NCBI GenBank assembly: GCA_030374805.1
Contig: JARGSG010000228.1
Coordinates: forward strand, 1-64,000
Direction: 5' to 3'
Length of the DNA: 64,000 nucleotides
Source of the DNA: Gracilaria gracilis
Lineage: Eukaryota > Rhodophyta > Florideophyceae > Gracilariales > Gracilariaceae
A program made the position numbers and the translations under genes. How positions within the stretch are numbered: position 1 is the stretch's first letter; the number at the start of each line of letters is the position of its first letter. Shown piece after piece: positions 1 to 11,835 of the stretch. The notes under the pieces are model-generated. The model made no database searches and was not told the DNA's origin. It saw only the letters and a program-made list of their open reading frames with translations.

Positions 1-712
1 CTGGTATTGAATGTCATCATGAAGACCTGGTTCATGAGACGAGTGAAGAATCGCTGGAAGATGAGGGCTGGAGAGGACTAAAGTCGTCGCTGGAGAATTG
101 GTGTAGGACTTTTATAGGCTTCCTTATGCTAGTTGCCGCTGGTCAGCGATCTCAAATGTTCAGTCTGCTTCAAATGCTGACCATGCAGGAAATTAAGCTA
201 ATTGTTGACTCTGGAAGAGAGGGTGGGTACATTGAGCTGCAAACACTTGACGAGAAGCAACAAAGGTATCCGGATCTGCCTCGACTTGTCCTGCCGGCCA
301 CTTTCACTCCGTATCTGCTGTTTCATATTGGCGTGCTGCGCCCACGCATATGCAATGCGACGCGCTCATCGGATACCTCAGAAGGCCCTCTGCTGCTGGA
401 TATCAATACTGGGAACGCATCAAAACAGAGTCTGTTACCAGAATTCTGGGCAGTTTTCTTGCCTTGCAAGAGAAGATGTATGTTTTTCTATCATGGATAA
501 ATATTCGGAGCAGCTACGTATCCATTATGATGAATGCGTATCGCAACAGAAGGATTTGTGGTAACCACTCAGAATCTCGGTTTCTGAAGAAGCTTGCGAA
601 ACAGATGGATACCTCAAAAGAGAAGCTACGAAGAACGCACATAGCTCATGATCGGTTTGGTTCCAGGGATACTCAGACCCTCGTTAACTTTTGTTCCAAG
701 GTGGTCGCGTAA
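1..712 (+). pseudogene. Tyrosine-recombinase-like ORF, 3' portion, frameshifted
   Basis: One frame is open from the window edge to 500 and a second carries the sequence on to a TAA at 710-712, so a frameshift lies between about 330 and 500. The first part has a hydrophobic helix ending in AAGQRSQMFSLLQ (about 135-175), like the first-arginine box of tyrosine recombinases, then a DEKQQR hairpin. The second part has IRSSYVSIMMNAYR and FLKKLAKQMDTSKEKL, where recombinases carry their second arginine and terminal-helix motifs. The expected terminal tyrosine is not seen (THIAHD follows). The same blocks recur in the minus-strand gene at 48046-49952 (GGGGQRPQ, VRSIFCTSMVHAFRQG, LLGNRMNTKPEQL), so this is one repeated family. 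Membership of the Crypton-like recombinases is an inference from motif order. Confidence 0.45.
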
Positions 713-2703
713 TGTCGAGCGAGCAACCTTGTGGGCGAGATGAACAGTTGAACATTGCACATCGGTCGCAACGAAAAGCGCGAGCGTACCAGTGAAACAA
801 GAAGTTTCTTATAGTTCTATCCTTTCCACCGCTATCCCACTAGTCTAAAAGTGTCTAATCTCTCTCCACCAAAAGAGTGCCCGTACTTATCATAAACACA
901 TATCCGCGTATCTGGCATACGGTAGATTTCCCAATCTTCTTTACGGTAAGTCGACGCACACCAAAGACGAAACGCTTATAATATCCGTGAATGCTTCATA
1001 TACTTTACGTTCTACCGCAATTATGTCAGGTCAGTGCAGTCATGCACTTTTTTGAGTTACCCAGTCGTCTGCGAATGCGCGGGAAACGCGTACATAAGGC
1101 GATAGTTCAACATGGTCTGCCTGTATTCCACGATCGCTTTCCTTTAGCAGTGTCTAAGCTGGAATATTCGTTTATCTCGAAACGTCGAAACGGAACGCTA
1201 CTCAAATGTGCTTCGATAGAAGGGCTTTTCAACAGACGTAACTAGCAAAAATCGATTCTACACCTCCAGACATTGAGGTGCTCTATGCAGCGTTTGCCCA
1301 TTCACGATCGCGGATGAAGGGGAAGCCGTGGGGTGCCAAGGATGTTTCTCGAGTGCTGAGCTATGTTCTATGGGGGTACTCTGGTGCTGGAGAACGGACC
1401 CGTGCACAGTCCAGGATTTTTTCTCTTGAAGCGAAGTTTTGTGGGGCAGCAGGTGGGAATACGTAATCAGCAAATGAATCTTTATATACAACTCCCACTA
1501 CTTGCTAATCGCGTGCGCTTAATGTTGGTGCGCCCCATACTGTCGACAATTGTGGAAAGAGATCTATCACTTCCCTCGTATTGCGCACCTTTCAAGCACC
1601 CTATCTCCCCCCGGTCAAACGCTTAACAAAACCCGTTCGCAAGCCTCCAGCTCTCCCCCTTACTATTCTGTGATGAACTCCGTCGCCAGTGTACTAACAC
1701 CTTCAGTGGCTATAGCCGCCTCTCGTGAACCATCAAACACATTTACCAACTTCACAGTCAATATCGTAGACACCATTGAGCTAAGCTAAGCAGCTAACAA
1801 CCAACACAGGTCCACACACTCCTCCAACGGCCACCCAGTACAGCCTGAAGGAGAAGAAGGGTTAGCCTTCACAACGAACTCCAAACCTCCTTAACATTAA
1901 ACAAGAGCAAGAGCGCTTCGCTTTTGTTCGGATAGAAAGAAAGCGATGCCCGTGTGCCTCATGTAATGAAGAATGAAGTCTTTGTTGCGGGAAAGTATTG
2001 GGGCTCCGCTGCTATCGTTAATCCTAGGTATGATACGGCTTGGAGGAAATCAACCAAATGGTTGGTACTACCAGTCATTGGCTGTCGACAAAATGATGCC
2101 GACCAACCATTTGATGACCATTGGCGTGTCTCATAGTTTCGCTATTTTTACGGTTTCTTTTGTCCTATTTTCTGGCGAGCCGGCTGGACGTCCAGTCGCC
2201 ATTAGAGTTGTTGGCACGAGAGCAATATAATGCTGGGGGTACGTGATAAGACCCCACAGAGTAATCAGCACCTGTGAAGTAGTTTCGGGTAATTGGCGAC
2301 CTTCCAAATCCCACTTTCCACTCTAGCCCGGTTCCGGTCTCTCTGCGTTTCAGCAAGCAGCGCAAGCCGCGAAAACACTTACTACATGGCAGGTAGAACA
2401 CGGCTCGAATCCTTTCGGAGAAATTTAGCCCGTCTTGGGGGCGTGAGAGACCAACTCTCTAAGAACTACCGAAAAGCTTCTACATCTTCGCTACAAACTG
2501 TGCGACCCGGTACTTGGCATGCCTCTTCTACGGAGAAGTCAAAGGGAACGAACTCGTTGATAGGTGGAGTGCTGGAAAATACAAACTCTTTACAACGAAC
2601 GAAGGGCTCTGATGTAAGCGCGGACAACGACAGTTAATCAGCCACATCAAAAGTTGCATTTTGAGGGACGATTCCTGATGCGTTGCAATAGGCACCAAGT
2701 GTC
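713..2703. other. No recognisable gene
   Basis: About 2 kb of mixed composition. It contains only short overlapping ORFs, the clearest being 84 aa at 991-1245 on the plus strand, with no motif I recognise. I saw no RNA gene, long repeat or element end here. Confidence 0.4.
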
Positions 2704-3453
2704 ATGGACCAAGAAAGATTTACTTCTGGAGATCAAATGGTACAGAAAAACGAAAAAAATGAGCTTGAGAATAGTAAGGAGTTGAGCGCACGAGAATTTT
2801 TCCGTCGTCTGCATGGGAATCACAGCTTTCGGCTTCTAGACCAGTCCACGTTTTGGAACACTGTGCTCCGCTTCTGGGCGAATGTTTGTGGGTTTGCTGC
2901 CAAGTTACGGAGCGCAAGTGGAGCACGGATAGTTTTCGAAGCGACGAGGAGATATCCCTCTTCCGCTCTGGTACATTGGGGTCTCAAAATTGTGTTTGGG
3001 CGGTATATATCCATTGGTGAACGGAGAATTAAGAAGCTTTCTTTGCGTCAAAAAGCTTTAGCTGTATTGGGGCCCACCATATGCAACAAGAAGTCAGTGG
3101 AACAATGGTTTGAGATCGACAAACATGTTCGGATGCAAGAAACAGTAATCTATATGAGCGCCCCGCCAGAATATATTTTACGATGTGCATTTATTGCTAA
3201 GCATAGAAGCCCTTCATGCTTTTCAAGTTTGGTAGAAGATCGCATTGAGGTGGTCAGCGCTCACAAGAAGCGTCAGATAGTTCAATTTTTGCCTTGGAAC
3301 ATACTTACGGAATTGTATGAAGAAAACGCTGCAGCTTGTCTAGAATCAGCCTTGCTTGTTGCAAACAAAGCAGTTATTGAAGGTGCTAACGATCCTGGAA
3401 AAAATATGGCCGGAAGAGGACTGGTGAAAGACAGCAAAAGAAGATCAACATGA
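2704..3453 (+). CDS. Hypothetical protein, 249 aa
   Basis: This is the only intact ORF of useful length in the first 5 kb. It starts with ATG at 2704 and ends with TGA at 3451-3453. The N-terminus is charged (repeated N, E and K), the middle is hydrophobic and rich in Trp and Phe (FWNTVLRFWANVCGFAAKLR), and the C-terminus is basic (GRGLVKDSKRRST). I see no signal peptide, catalytic motif or zinc-binding pattern and do not recognise the family. GTATG follows the stop closely, so a splice donor near the end is possible, but I found no convincing downstream exon. It may be a mobile-element ORF, since nothing nearby looks like a host gene. Confidence 0.4.
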   Translation: MDQERFTSGDQMVQKNEKNELENSKELSAREFFRRLHGNHSFRLLDQSTFWNTVLRFWANVCGFAAKLRSASGARIVFEATRRYPSSALVHWGLKIVFGRYISIGERRIKKLSLRQKALAVLGPTICNKKSVEQWFEIDKHVRMQETVIYMSAPPEYILRCAFIAKHRSPSCFSSLVEDRIEVVSAHKKRQIVQFLPWNILTELYEENAAACLESALLVANKAVIEGANDPGKNMAGRGLVKDSKRRST

Positions 3454-4409
3454 GTATGCTGCGTCCTCCGCTCACGGAGGTAATGAATCGCGTCATTAAA
3501 GGCCTTGAAGAAGATATTCTAGGGTAGCTTAAAATTTATGTTGATTCCGACTATTACCGTCTTCAATTGAGAGGCGCAATGAGGAAGTTATATCGGTATA
3601 CTTTGAGGCCGGGAAAATGGAAACGGAAGGTGAAGAAGATAGGAACTCCGAACTTTCAGTGGCCCGGGAAGAAGAACAACTTTGGGCCAAACCATATATG
3701 TATAGGGAGCCCGTAAACTAGTGATCCATTTGTCAAAAATGGCGTGTAGTCAATTGTTTCGTAAGCACCCTTCAGTTTCACCAGAAAAGAATAGAAACGC
3801 AGAAGTTTATGAATATAATGTGTCAAGGGTATACTTTCCAGGATGTGGTAAAGCGTCTCTTCATATTTCTGCAGTTGATTGGTCGAGTCCTATCACGACA
3901 GTACGATCGAACGTGCACTGATTTTCCCTCCATAGTTTTGTAGCACCGTGGAAACATCCTCGATGTTCTCATTTGATCGACCACCACTACCAGAGCTTGC
4001 CGCATGACAAACCATGAGCAGGTGCCCGATCTTTTTTCGCCGTACTTTCATCACACCGCTGCTGGAAGTAAGCTGACAAAGCTTGCCACAAGGTCGTTGT
4101 CATTAATGCTCGACAAGAGAGCTTCTTACTTCTCAGCGTCCAATTTCGCACATGCCGAGTTCACGACGCCGCAACGCAGAAACTGAGACACCGTAGTTGT
4201 GAGTTCTCTCTTCGCCTTTTTTGAGATTTCATGAGCACCATACATATTCAAACCCTTTCGGAGACGGAGACAGTTGTGTCCCGTAGCACCGATTCCCTCG
4301 TAGACAGCATGACCTCGTTAGGCTCTTGCTCTTAGTCTGAATCTAGCCTCCGGACTCACAAAAAAGTTCGGGTTTATCCTCTTGAGAACAGCGGTGGATA
4401 ACTTCCAGG
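3454..4409. other. No recognisable gene
   Basis: Nothing convincing on either strand. A 66-codon ORF (3721-3921, plus) and a 60-codon ORF (4004-4186, plus) are the longest candidates and have no recognisable motif. Confidence 0.35.
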
Positions 4410-5092
4410 ATGCACACACAAACGCATGATATCTATGGTGCAAAGGCGCATTGTCGGTGCTTTGTTCCGGACACAAAAGGCCACCTGCTGCAGGCCCTCC
4501 GACAGAATCAAACACAACAGACCCTTTTTTCCTATTGCCTGGTCGGGTGCCCCCACTTCGCACCCCCTCGTACGGTTCGAGACCAAAAACGTTTGAGCAA
4601 ACTCTCGGCATCTTGGTCTGTCATCGACGGTGTCGAGTGGGACTCCGTGCCTGCCACTCAGGTATCTGAGGGTATCCGTCGTGTTACATACCGGTCTTCC
4701 GGACGCGAATTCAGCGCTGGCGACTTTGTATACTTCGCCCCATGAGAATGGGAGATAGTCAGAGCCGTCGAGGCACGGGAACGCCATCAAATCGATCGGA
4801 CTATCCGAGGCGCCATCCTCGCGGGTTTGTCTTCGTCGAAGACGAGGATGACGAAAGCCTTGATGGGGCAAGAAGCTCTATGGACCAGGGAGAGGAACAG
4901 CAAATCGACGTGGTCGACGTAACCAGAGATGACGGCGGATCCGCTGATGCGGCAGCGCAGGATACATCCAACGCAGTTGACGCGTGGCATACTACCGCTT
5001 CTGTGGGTGGGGTCGGTTCGAGTACCGACCCCAGGCGATCGTTATCCACAATTTCCTTCGCGGCATGGGCGTGCCCGTGTCTGACATGGTGA
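4410..5092 (+). other. Possible remnant with a BAH-domain-like start
   Basis: An ORF of 111 codons ends with SGREFSAGDFVYFAP. That resembles the opening of a BAH (bromo-adjacent homology) domain, where a GD-hydrophobic-Val-Tyr motif sits near the start. A stop follows at once and a second ORF (4742-5092) continues in another frame with an acidic, Ser-rich stretch (FVEDEDDESLDG). If the BAH reading is right, this is a frame-broken fragment of a chromatin or DNA-methylation protein. The match is short and could be chance. Confidence 0.2.
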
Positions 5093-5669
5093 CCGACCTG
5101 GCGTAGTTGCAGGGCCTTGCGGCTCAGTGGTTTGCCCAAGATCGTGGGTCCGGTTCCGGACCGTCCGGCGTGTGATCGAACTTCATAAGTACCAATATAT
5201 CTTGCCCCTGTAGTGCAATGCCTGCAAGCGGGAAAACACCAGAAGACGTTCGGATCTTCCTCTCACGAGGCAAACCCAACAGTAAAGCCTTTCCAGGGAT
5301 GAAACGACTATATGGGTGTAAGACCGAGGTCAACCCTTCACGACCAGCGTAGGAAGGTGAGACAGGAAGATACTCCGCGCGAGCGGCGTGTGTGTGTTAT
5401 CCTCCAAGGAGGCGAAGTGTCCACAGTTTGGCGAGTGCGACTTGGTGTCAGCATAGGCCGCGAGTCGCGGAAAGTAACCCGAAAAAAGAAAGCGAAAAGA
5501 CGCGGAAGTCACGAGAGTGACCAAGGAAAACGGCAAGGCCGGGGGACACGTTGTACAAGAGAGAACAGGACAATAGTTGGTAGATGCTCCCAGCAATGGA
5601 TTCGTTTAGGTCACGCATGGGGATAGACAGCCCGTTAGTAACGGCGTATCCCTCCGAGGAGGAGTGAAG
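5093..5669. other. Unassigned sequence upstream of gypsy-1 remnant
   Basis: A purine-rich plus strand with no ORF I can name. A short open stretch (5217-5339) reads like a C-terminal tail, but nothing upstream connects to it in frame. Confidence 0.3.
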
Positions 5670-5830
5670 TACAGAAAAAGAAGAAGAAGTCTAGAGCCAA
5701 CACTCGTTGCGGAGATTTACTGAATGGCAGGCTCTTGGCGCCCTGGCACTATATAGTGAGTGGAAACCTCCCGTACTGTACGGCTAAAATATCATAAGTA
5801 TCTAAAATAAAGCAATGCTGTGCCAACCTC
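5670..5830 (-). repeat. LTR-like segment, downstream end of gypsy-1
   Basis: On the minus strand it shares short blocks in the same order with 11725-11835: TTAGATA, ATATTTTAG, GCCGTA, GTACGGGA and TTGGCTCTAG. A CACTATATAGTG block could be the TATA region. The match is loose, so the limits are estimates. Confidence 0.4.
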
Positions 5831-6217
5831 TTTGACTCACCCTGTCCCACGTGTCCAGTCCAAAGTAGTGGTCACAATATGTAGTCATATACTGCCCCTG
5901 CCGACAAGTCGGAAAAAGAGCCAAGTACCAGAACATCCCCCAAGAGGGCGTTGTACTTCAGCTTTTATCATAAAATGTTTCCTGTTGCTCCCGGCGTTTA
6001 GCAAGTTCTCTTCATCCCTCCCCCTTCTCAGGGGGCAGCACTCTGCGAGGAGCGGCTGCAACCTATTTAAGGGAGGTTTTCCGCTTGAAGCGGCTAATTC
6101 CAATTCTTCAAATTCCTCTTCTTAGACTTCTTCTTCTTCTTCTTGTGTTCTACTGTATAGTGGCTTGTCCGCCGAAGCCGCAAATATTCCGCGTGAGTGG
6201 CATAGCTAGTGTGGGCG

Positions 6218-9200
6218 TTAACCCACTTGGGCTTTGTCGAGCGTGTCCGGTGTCGGTGTGCCGGTCTTCCGATGGTACTGAAGTACCTTCGAGCGAGGCA
6301 GGTGCTCGATCTGTTCGTATATGTCCTCCGAAGGGGGATAGCCGTACCAACGGACTTGGTCTACAAGCTCTTCAGTAGAGTCTCGGCCGTGTTTCACTAT
6401 AGGGTCCACTCCGAACTCGCGTTCGTAGACCCTCCACTCTGGCGGCTTGACCAATGAGTCCTCATCCGAGACGGTCGAAGGGTCCGCATTAGACGGGAGG
6501 GTGGCTTTTCCGCGTCGTGGCTATCGCCAGTGATGGCCTTGACCTCCGTTTCGGCGGCAATGCATCCTGTACACCAGGTCTCGGTCGTGCTTTCCAGGGA
6601 GCTCCTCGGAGGGTTATGCTCTCCGGTGAGGGGTCTGAAGCCACTTGCTTTTGGAATTGCTGCGGGATCCCGTGTGGACAAACTGCGAGCTTCTGGTGTT
6701 TCGGCGAGATCGTCTTGATCGATGGGGAACGAACCTGCGTGCGGGGGGCTAGCGAGTGGTGTTCCGTCACGTGCGTTGACGACAGTTCGCCGCCGACTCC
6801 AGGCTGTTTGGTTTCAACCGTCGTGGTGCCGCGGTGCGCCGTCTCAATTATAGTACTACCGTTTTTTTACGGCTCGTCACTCTCCGTGGATCTCTCCATG
6901 GCAGGCGTGTGCCCTCGGCGTGCACTGTCATGTGCATTGTCATCCTTCAAGGGAGGCGGTTCACCCACGTTGCGTGGCGCGTCTTGCGCCGTGCGCATTT
7001 CCTGCTTACTTGGCTTCTGTCAACCTAGAGTGGTGTCCACCTGTACCGATGTGGTCATGTGCTCTGCAGTTCCGGTGCCATCATCGACTTAGTCGGTTGC
7101 GCCTCCCAGACTTGACCCTGCCGTCACAGTATGGTCTCTTACAGCCAGTTTTTCTTCCGAATGTTCGGTCTTCTCCGCTGATGGGGCGACATCCGTCTTG
7201 TCTCCACTTTGCAGTAGCGGAGCGTCGCCGTGTGTGTTCCCGGACGTCGGGCTTTGAACGGCGCCGCTGTTGCTACAGGCCTGCGCGTCCTCCGTCGGCT
7301 ACGGCAATGCCCCAGCCATACATTCCGCGTCGTGGCTTGGTGTCTCCGAATGCGCATGCCGTCTGGGCGTAGTATCTTTGCATGAGGAGTCCGTTTGCAG
7401 TGGCGAAGATGAAGTCGATGATTGTACATACCCAGGCGTTGGGCTTTCGGCGGGGCGCCTATTGTCACAAGTCCGTGCGTTTCCCGTGCGCAACCGCAAA
7501 GTTACACCCATTCTGTTCCCAGCCGTGTCCTGAGAGATGCAGTATCCGCTTGCAACGGCGGAGACTGCGAAGAAGCAGCGTGAAGAGAATGAGCGTCTCC
7601 CTCCCCCTCTTCAGCTGGAGCGGAGGGGCTTGGAGCGATAATCCCAGTCGTCGGCACGATACGTGTGTGCACATACGCATCTGGCCCAATTCTCGGGGTA
7701 CGTTCCGACTCCGTAGGGAGGTCTGCCAAACCACGCGCGGCGTGCGGAACAGTTGAGAAACCGGGTGGTGTGTTGCTATTACGCGCCTGAGGCGCTACCG
7801 GGGTAGTATCCAACGTGGGCAGTCCGGGTTGAGCTTCTTACACGGTGGGTTTCGGCGGCGATGCTGGCGGAACGGAACCACACCAGAAGCGTTCGTGCTC
7901 ACCCTTGACGTCAAAGACAACCGTAGTATCGGTGACAGAAATGACCCTGTACGGACCGTCCGCGATCGGAGAAAGCTTGTGGCGTTTCTCTTTTTCCGGA
8001 TTGTAGTATTCTTTCCAGAGAAAGACATAGCCACCTCCCCTGATGTGTAGGGCATTCTTTCGCACGCGTGCGTCGAAGTTCCGCTTGTAGGCCGCTTGCA
8101 TTTTAGCGATTTGCTGCCTAACTATGGGAATCATTTGCTTCAGCCATTGCTTCCAGGCGTCCCTGTGTAGACGAGGTGAAGGGAACTTATCCAACGTAAC
8201 TTGGGGCTCCACAGCCCCCGTTGGTGGAACACGCGATAAGACCAGTTCGAATGGAGAGATCTGGGTAGTGCGATGTATTTGCGTATTTTAGGCATATGTC
8301 ACCGCATTGGTGTAGAGATCCCATTCCGACGGGTGGTCGGCGACGAAAGGTCATGGCGCATTCAGCATAGTGCGATTGAAGCGCTCCACGTGGCGGTTAC
8401 TTTGCGGATGGTAGGTCATAGTAAACCAGTTCTTGATGTCCTGTATACGGCACACGCCCTGGACGAACTTTGCAGCGAATCGTGACCCATTATCCGATAG
8501 TAAATCAGTCGGCGGTCCGTAGACAAAGACCCAGTGGGTTACGAACGCTTGCGCGACCGCACTGGCGGTAATTTTCGTCAGAAGAACTGTCCGCACCAGC
8601 TTAGAAAAGCGGTCAATTATGACAAATGGAAACCGATTATCTCGGCGTGTACTCATAAACTCGCCGAGTATGTCAATCGCCACGCACTCGAATGGGGCCC
8701 TTGCGAGGAAGAGTACCAACTGTTTGGAGTACTTCCGCAGTTTCACGGGGTTCTTTGCCCAAGCAAAACATCTACGAGCAGTGGCATACGCATCAAATGC
8801 CATAGCTGGCCAATAGAAGTCCTTTCTGAAGGTGTAGTACAACTTTCTTCCACCAGGGTGGGCCGAAATCTTCGCGTAATGCAACAGATGGAAGACTCAA
8901 GATTTAAGCGAGTGGGGTACCACAATCTGTGGCCGTTCAGTAACTGTTCGAACCAAGAATCCTTGGTCGTGCATGACAAAAGGCAGTTGAGCTCCACCGT
9001 TCAGACGGGCACGAACCTTACTGCAGAACGGGTCCGTATACTTTTTTCGCATCCATTCTTCCGGTGTTATCGGTACGAATGATCCCGGCAGAGGCTCCGT
9101 ATCTGAAACGGCTAAGGCACTGTCGTAGACGTCCCAACCTTCCGAGTCTTGGTCCTCGGCGTCCTCCATGAGGAAACAGGGTAGTTCAAGATCATCGAGT

Positions 9201-10987
9201 GGCTCAGCGTCGACCGCGATTGGCAAGCGGGAAAGTGCATCAGCCTGAGTGTCTAAAATTCCCTTTTCGTACTGTACGTCAAAGTCGAATTCCGATAACC
9301 CGAGTCTCCACTGCATCAAGCGGCCAGAAGGCTCCGTAATGGAAAGAAGCCATCGCAGGGCCGAATGGTCGGTATGGACGGTGAGGTGGTCTCCTATGAT
9401 GTACCATCGCTCGGTCTGGAGAACCCAGACGACTTCCAAGCACTCTTTATCGGGTACTGAGGAAATCCTTTCATAAACGTCAAGGCTTCGAGACCAAAAA
9501 CCAATTGGAAGTCGTTCGCCAGTCTCTGTGGTGTGAAACAGAGCACAGCCGATCTGAAAATTGCTGGCATCCGTATCGATGGCGCATAGCAATCCGAGTT
9601 TTGGCAAGGAAAGAATTGGCGGCGACGTTACTGCATCAATGAGCGATGAGAATGCCATTGCCTTACAGTCATCGAATGGTTCCAGTTTAACTGGCTGTCG
9701 CTTCCGCAGCAGTTCATTCAATGAAGCTGCTATATCTGCGAAGTGCGGGATAATACGACTGTAGACATCGCAAAGGCTGAGGAAGGATCGCAGTTCCGTT
9801 TGAGTCCGTGGGTGTTTGACCTCCTTTAGAGACCCCACACGTACAGCGTCTATCAGTAGCCGTCCTGGACAGATTATGCGGCCGAGATATTTCACGGCAT
9901 CGGTAAAGAACTCGCACTTCTTAAACTTCAGTGTAATGCCTGCATCTCGTAGGACTCGCCTCACTTCCCGAACGTGGGTCAAATGCTCGTTCAGGTTACT
10001 GGAGAACAAAAGAATGTCATCCAGGTACACCAGGCACGTCTTCCACTTAAAACGTGCAAGCAAAATATCCATGGCTCTCTGGAAAGTAACGGGGGCGTTC
10101 GTGAGCCCAAAAGGCATCCAGTTGAATCGGTATAGTGCTTGATGAAATACAAATGCCGTCTTGTCACGATCCTCTGCCCTTGCTGGGACTTGCCAATATC
10201 CCCAGTTCGCGTCGGGGGTCGTGAAAACCTTTGCGCTTCCTAGCGGATCAATACATTCGTCCATCCTCGGGATGGGATACACGTCTTTGACGGTAGCCGC
10301 GCTAAGCTTGCGGTAATCGATACAAATACTCCAAGAAACATCAGGTTTGGGACTGAGTACAACGGGCGAACCCCATGGCGAGTGAGCCGGTTCAATGACT
10401 CCGGCGCGGAGCATCTTCTCGACTTGAATCTTCTATTCTTCCCGAGCTGTCGGTCCTGCCCTGTAAGGGTGTTGCGAGATTGGGCGAATGTTCGGCAGCA
10501 AATCTATCAGATGTTCGGTGATCCCAATTTTTCCAAGAGAACCATCCCACATCGGTTTGAACTCACGTAGCATATCCTGTAACTTTTCACGCTGAGATTC
10601 TGGGACATGGTTGAAGTCCAGAGCCTCGAGCTCCTGTACGGGGTCCTCCTTCTCAGATCCAGGTGATTCTGGCCTTCCTTCCGACGTTGTCGGCGTTGCT
10701 TCTGTCGACGAGATCGAAACTCCTTCACCCGACGAGTTCGGCGCAGCGTCTCCCCAAGAATGTTTTCGTACGGTTGGGACGGAAAGAGAATCAGCGCACT
10801 TCCCCTCTCCCTCCTCTGCTTTGAGGATTCCGAGAACCTCGGCGGTAGAGACCTGTGTGGGTATAATAGCCACCTGGTGTGGTAATATGGAATCAATGAC
10901 CTTGTTCTTTACCAACCTCTGTTGGCAGGAGCTGAAATTAGCAACCAATCTCCTGAAGGGCTTCTCTGGCTCGACAAGGACAATCAC
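6218..10987 (-). pseudogene. pol: gypsy-1 pol: RT, RNase H, integrase, linker, chromodomain
   Basis: One reading frame runs from 10987 to 6218, broken by in-frame stops at about 10433, 8895, 8351, 8288, 7838, 7502 and 7139. The RT starts with LPNIRPISQHPYRAGP, carries motif A as TTPDANWGYWQ and the catalytic YLDD near 10010-10025. RNase H follows (CAIDTDASNFQIGCALF). The integrase keeps three acidic residues (AIDILGEF, LSDNGSRF, VERFNRT), but its HHCC zinc site has lost a cysteine (CFAWAK). A GPYRV integrase C-terminal block is at about 7930. A Pro/Ser/Thr-rich linker of over 400 codons then leads to a chromodomain (QVRWYGYPPSEDIYEQIEHLP, 6454-6218), which in this lineage guides integration to modified chromatin. 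The element is a close relative of gypsy-2 (shared DANWGYWQ, PIPRMD). Confidence 0.88.
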
Positions 10988-11594
10988 ATTCGCGAGGGCT
11001 TAGTTCTGCCTTTCGTAAAGGGCAGGCAATGGTTGAATTGTTTGCTAAGCCGTGGTGCGCGGACGTAACCGTGACCCAGGTCTGGGATTCCAGGGGAATG
11101 CAAATGGACCGAGCCACTCGGAGCTTCGTCAACGAGCGTTGCGATTCCAACGGCTGTTGAGCTACCGACAAGGGAACGTGCTTCTTGAAAGCCTGTCGTA
11201 AAGGTCGCCGAACAACTGGCACAGTTGTACCGTTCTCCGGCTCAAAGGTTTTTTTCCGTGGTCGAATTGCTTCTACAAAATGATGGCAGAAATTACATCC
11301 GAGTATTACCGGTGTGGAGCAAAGCCGGGAACGGAAAGAAAGGACACAAACCGCACCTGCGGCTGCGCACACAAGGTGTTCAGCATTGCTCCCTATTGGG
11401 GCAGAGCAGTGCCAGAACCCTCCGAGAAGACCGACACGTGCCGGGCGTAACTCCGGGCGGCCTCTTCCTGACTTACAGAAGGAGGTTGACGTGGGCGATC
11501 GGGGAGCCAAAGGATGGAATCCCCTAGGTGTGGCGTCTCCTGTAACGGACGGGGCGAAATAGAAGGTAGCAAAACCAGCCGCACTGCGGAGCAC
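10988..11594 (-). pseudogene. gypsy-1 protease C-terminal fragment
   Basis: This minus-strand ORF contains VILGCNFCHHFVEAI followed by PENGTTVPVV, the C-terminal half of a retroviral-type aspartic protease (hydrophobic-LG-x-x-F signature). The active-site D(T/S)G half is not present upstream. It is out of frame with pol, so a frameshift lies near 10985-11000. It ends close to the LTR-like segment, so gag and the protease N-terminus have been deleted. Confidence 0.55.
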
Positions 11595-11724
11595 ACAGAA
11601 AAGGTGTACAAAAGAACGATAAAATAAAGGCAGGAACGGTGCTTCTCAGTGACGGAGGTGGATAACCTGTCCCGGTAAGTGGCCGTGTTTCCCGGGAATG
11701 GGGTGGAAGACCGTCCGCAAGTGG

Positions 11725-11835
11725 AACTCAAGCTAGAGCCAAGGCCTACTGAGGATTACTTCCCGTACAGTGGCGGCAAGTGCCGCCACTTATATACGGC
11801 TAACAAATATCAACTAAAATATCTAAGTACCGGGC
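11725..11835 (-). repeat. LTR-like segment, upstream end of gypsy-1
   Basis: This is the counterpart of 5670-5830. On the minus strand TATATAAG could be the promoter TATA box, next to a short GC-rich hairpin at 11770-11789. The boundaries are not resolved. Confidence 0.4.
11770..11789. repeat. Short GC-rich palindrome in LTR-like segment
   Basis: GTGGCGGCA and its exact reverse complement TGCCGCCAC are separated by AG. This gives a perfect 9-bp stem with a 2-nt spacer beside the putative TATA box. Confidence 0.7.

Larger units (their letters stand above)
5670..11835 (-). mobile_element. Ty3/gypsy retrotransposon with chromodomain (gypsy-1), decayed
   Basis: Read on the minus strand, the order is LTR-like sequence (about 11.8 kb), protease C-terminus, reverse transcriptase, RNase H, integrase, a long Pro/Ser/Thr linker, chromodomain, then a second LTR-like sequence (about 5.7 kb). 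This is the order of chromoviruses, a Ty3/gypsy lineage. The gag gene and the catalytic part of the protease are missing, so the element has an internal deletion as well as several stop codons. The ends are approximate because the LTRs have diverged too far for me to fix their termini. Confidence 0.85.

Noticed and set aside
1258-1491. 77-codon minus ORF
   Set aside because: Short, no motif, overlapped by equal plus-strand ORFs.
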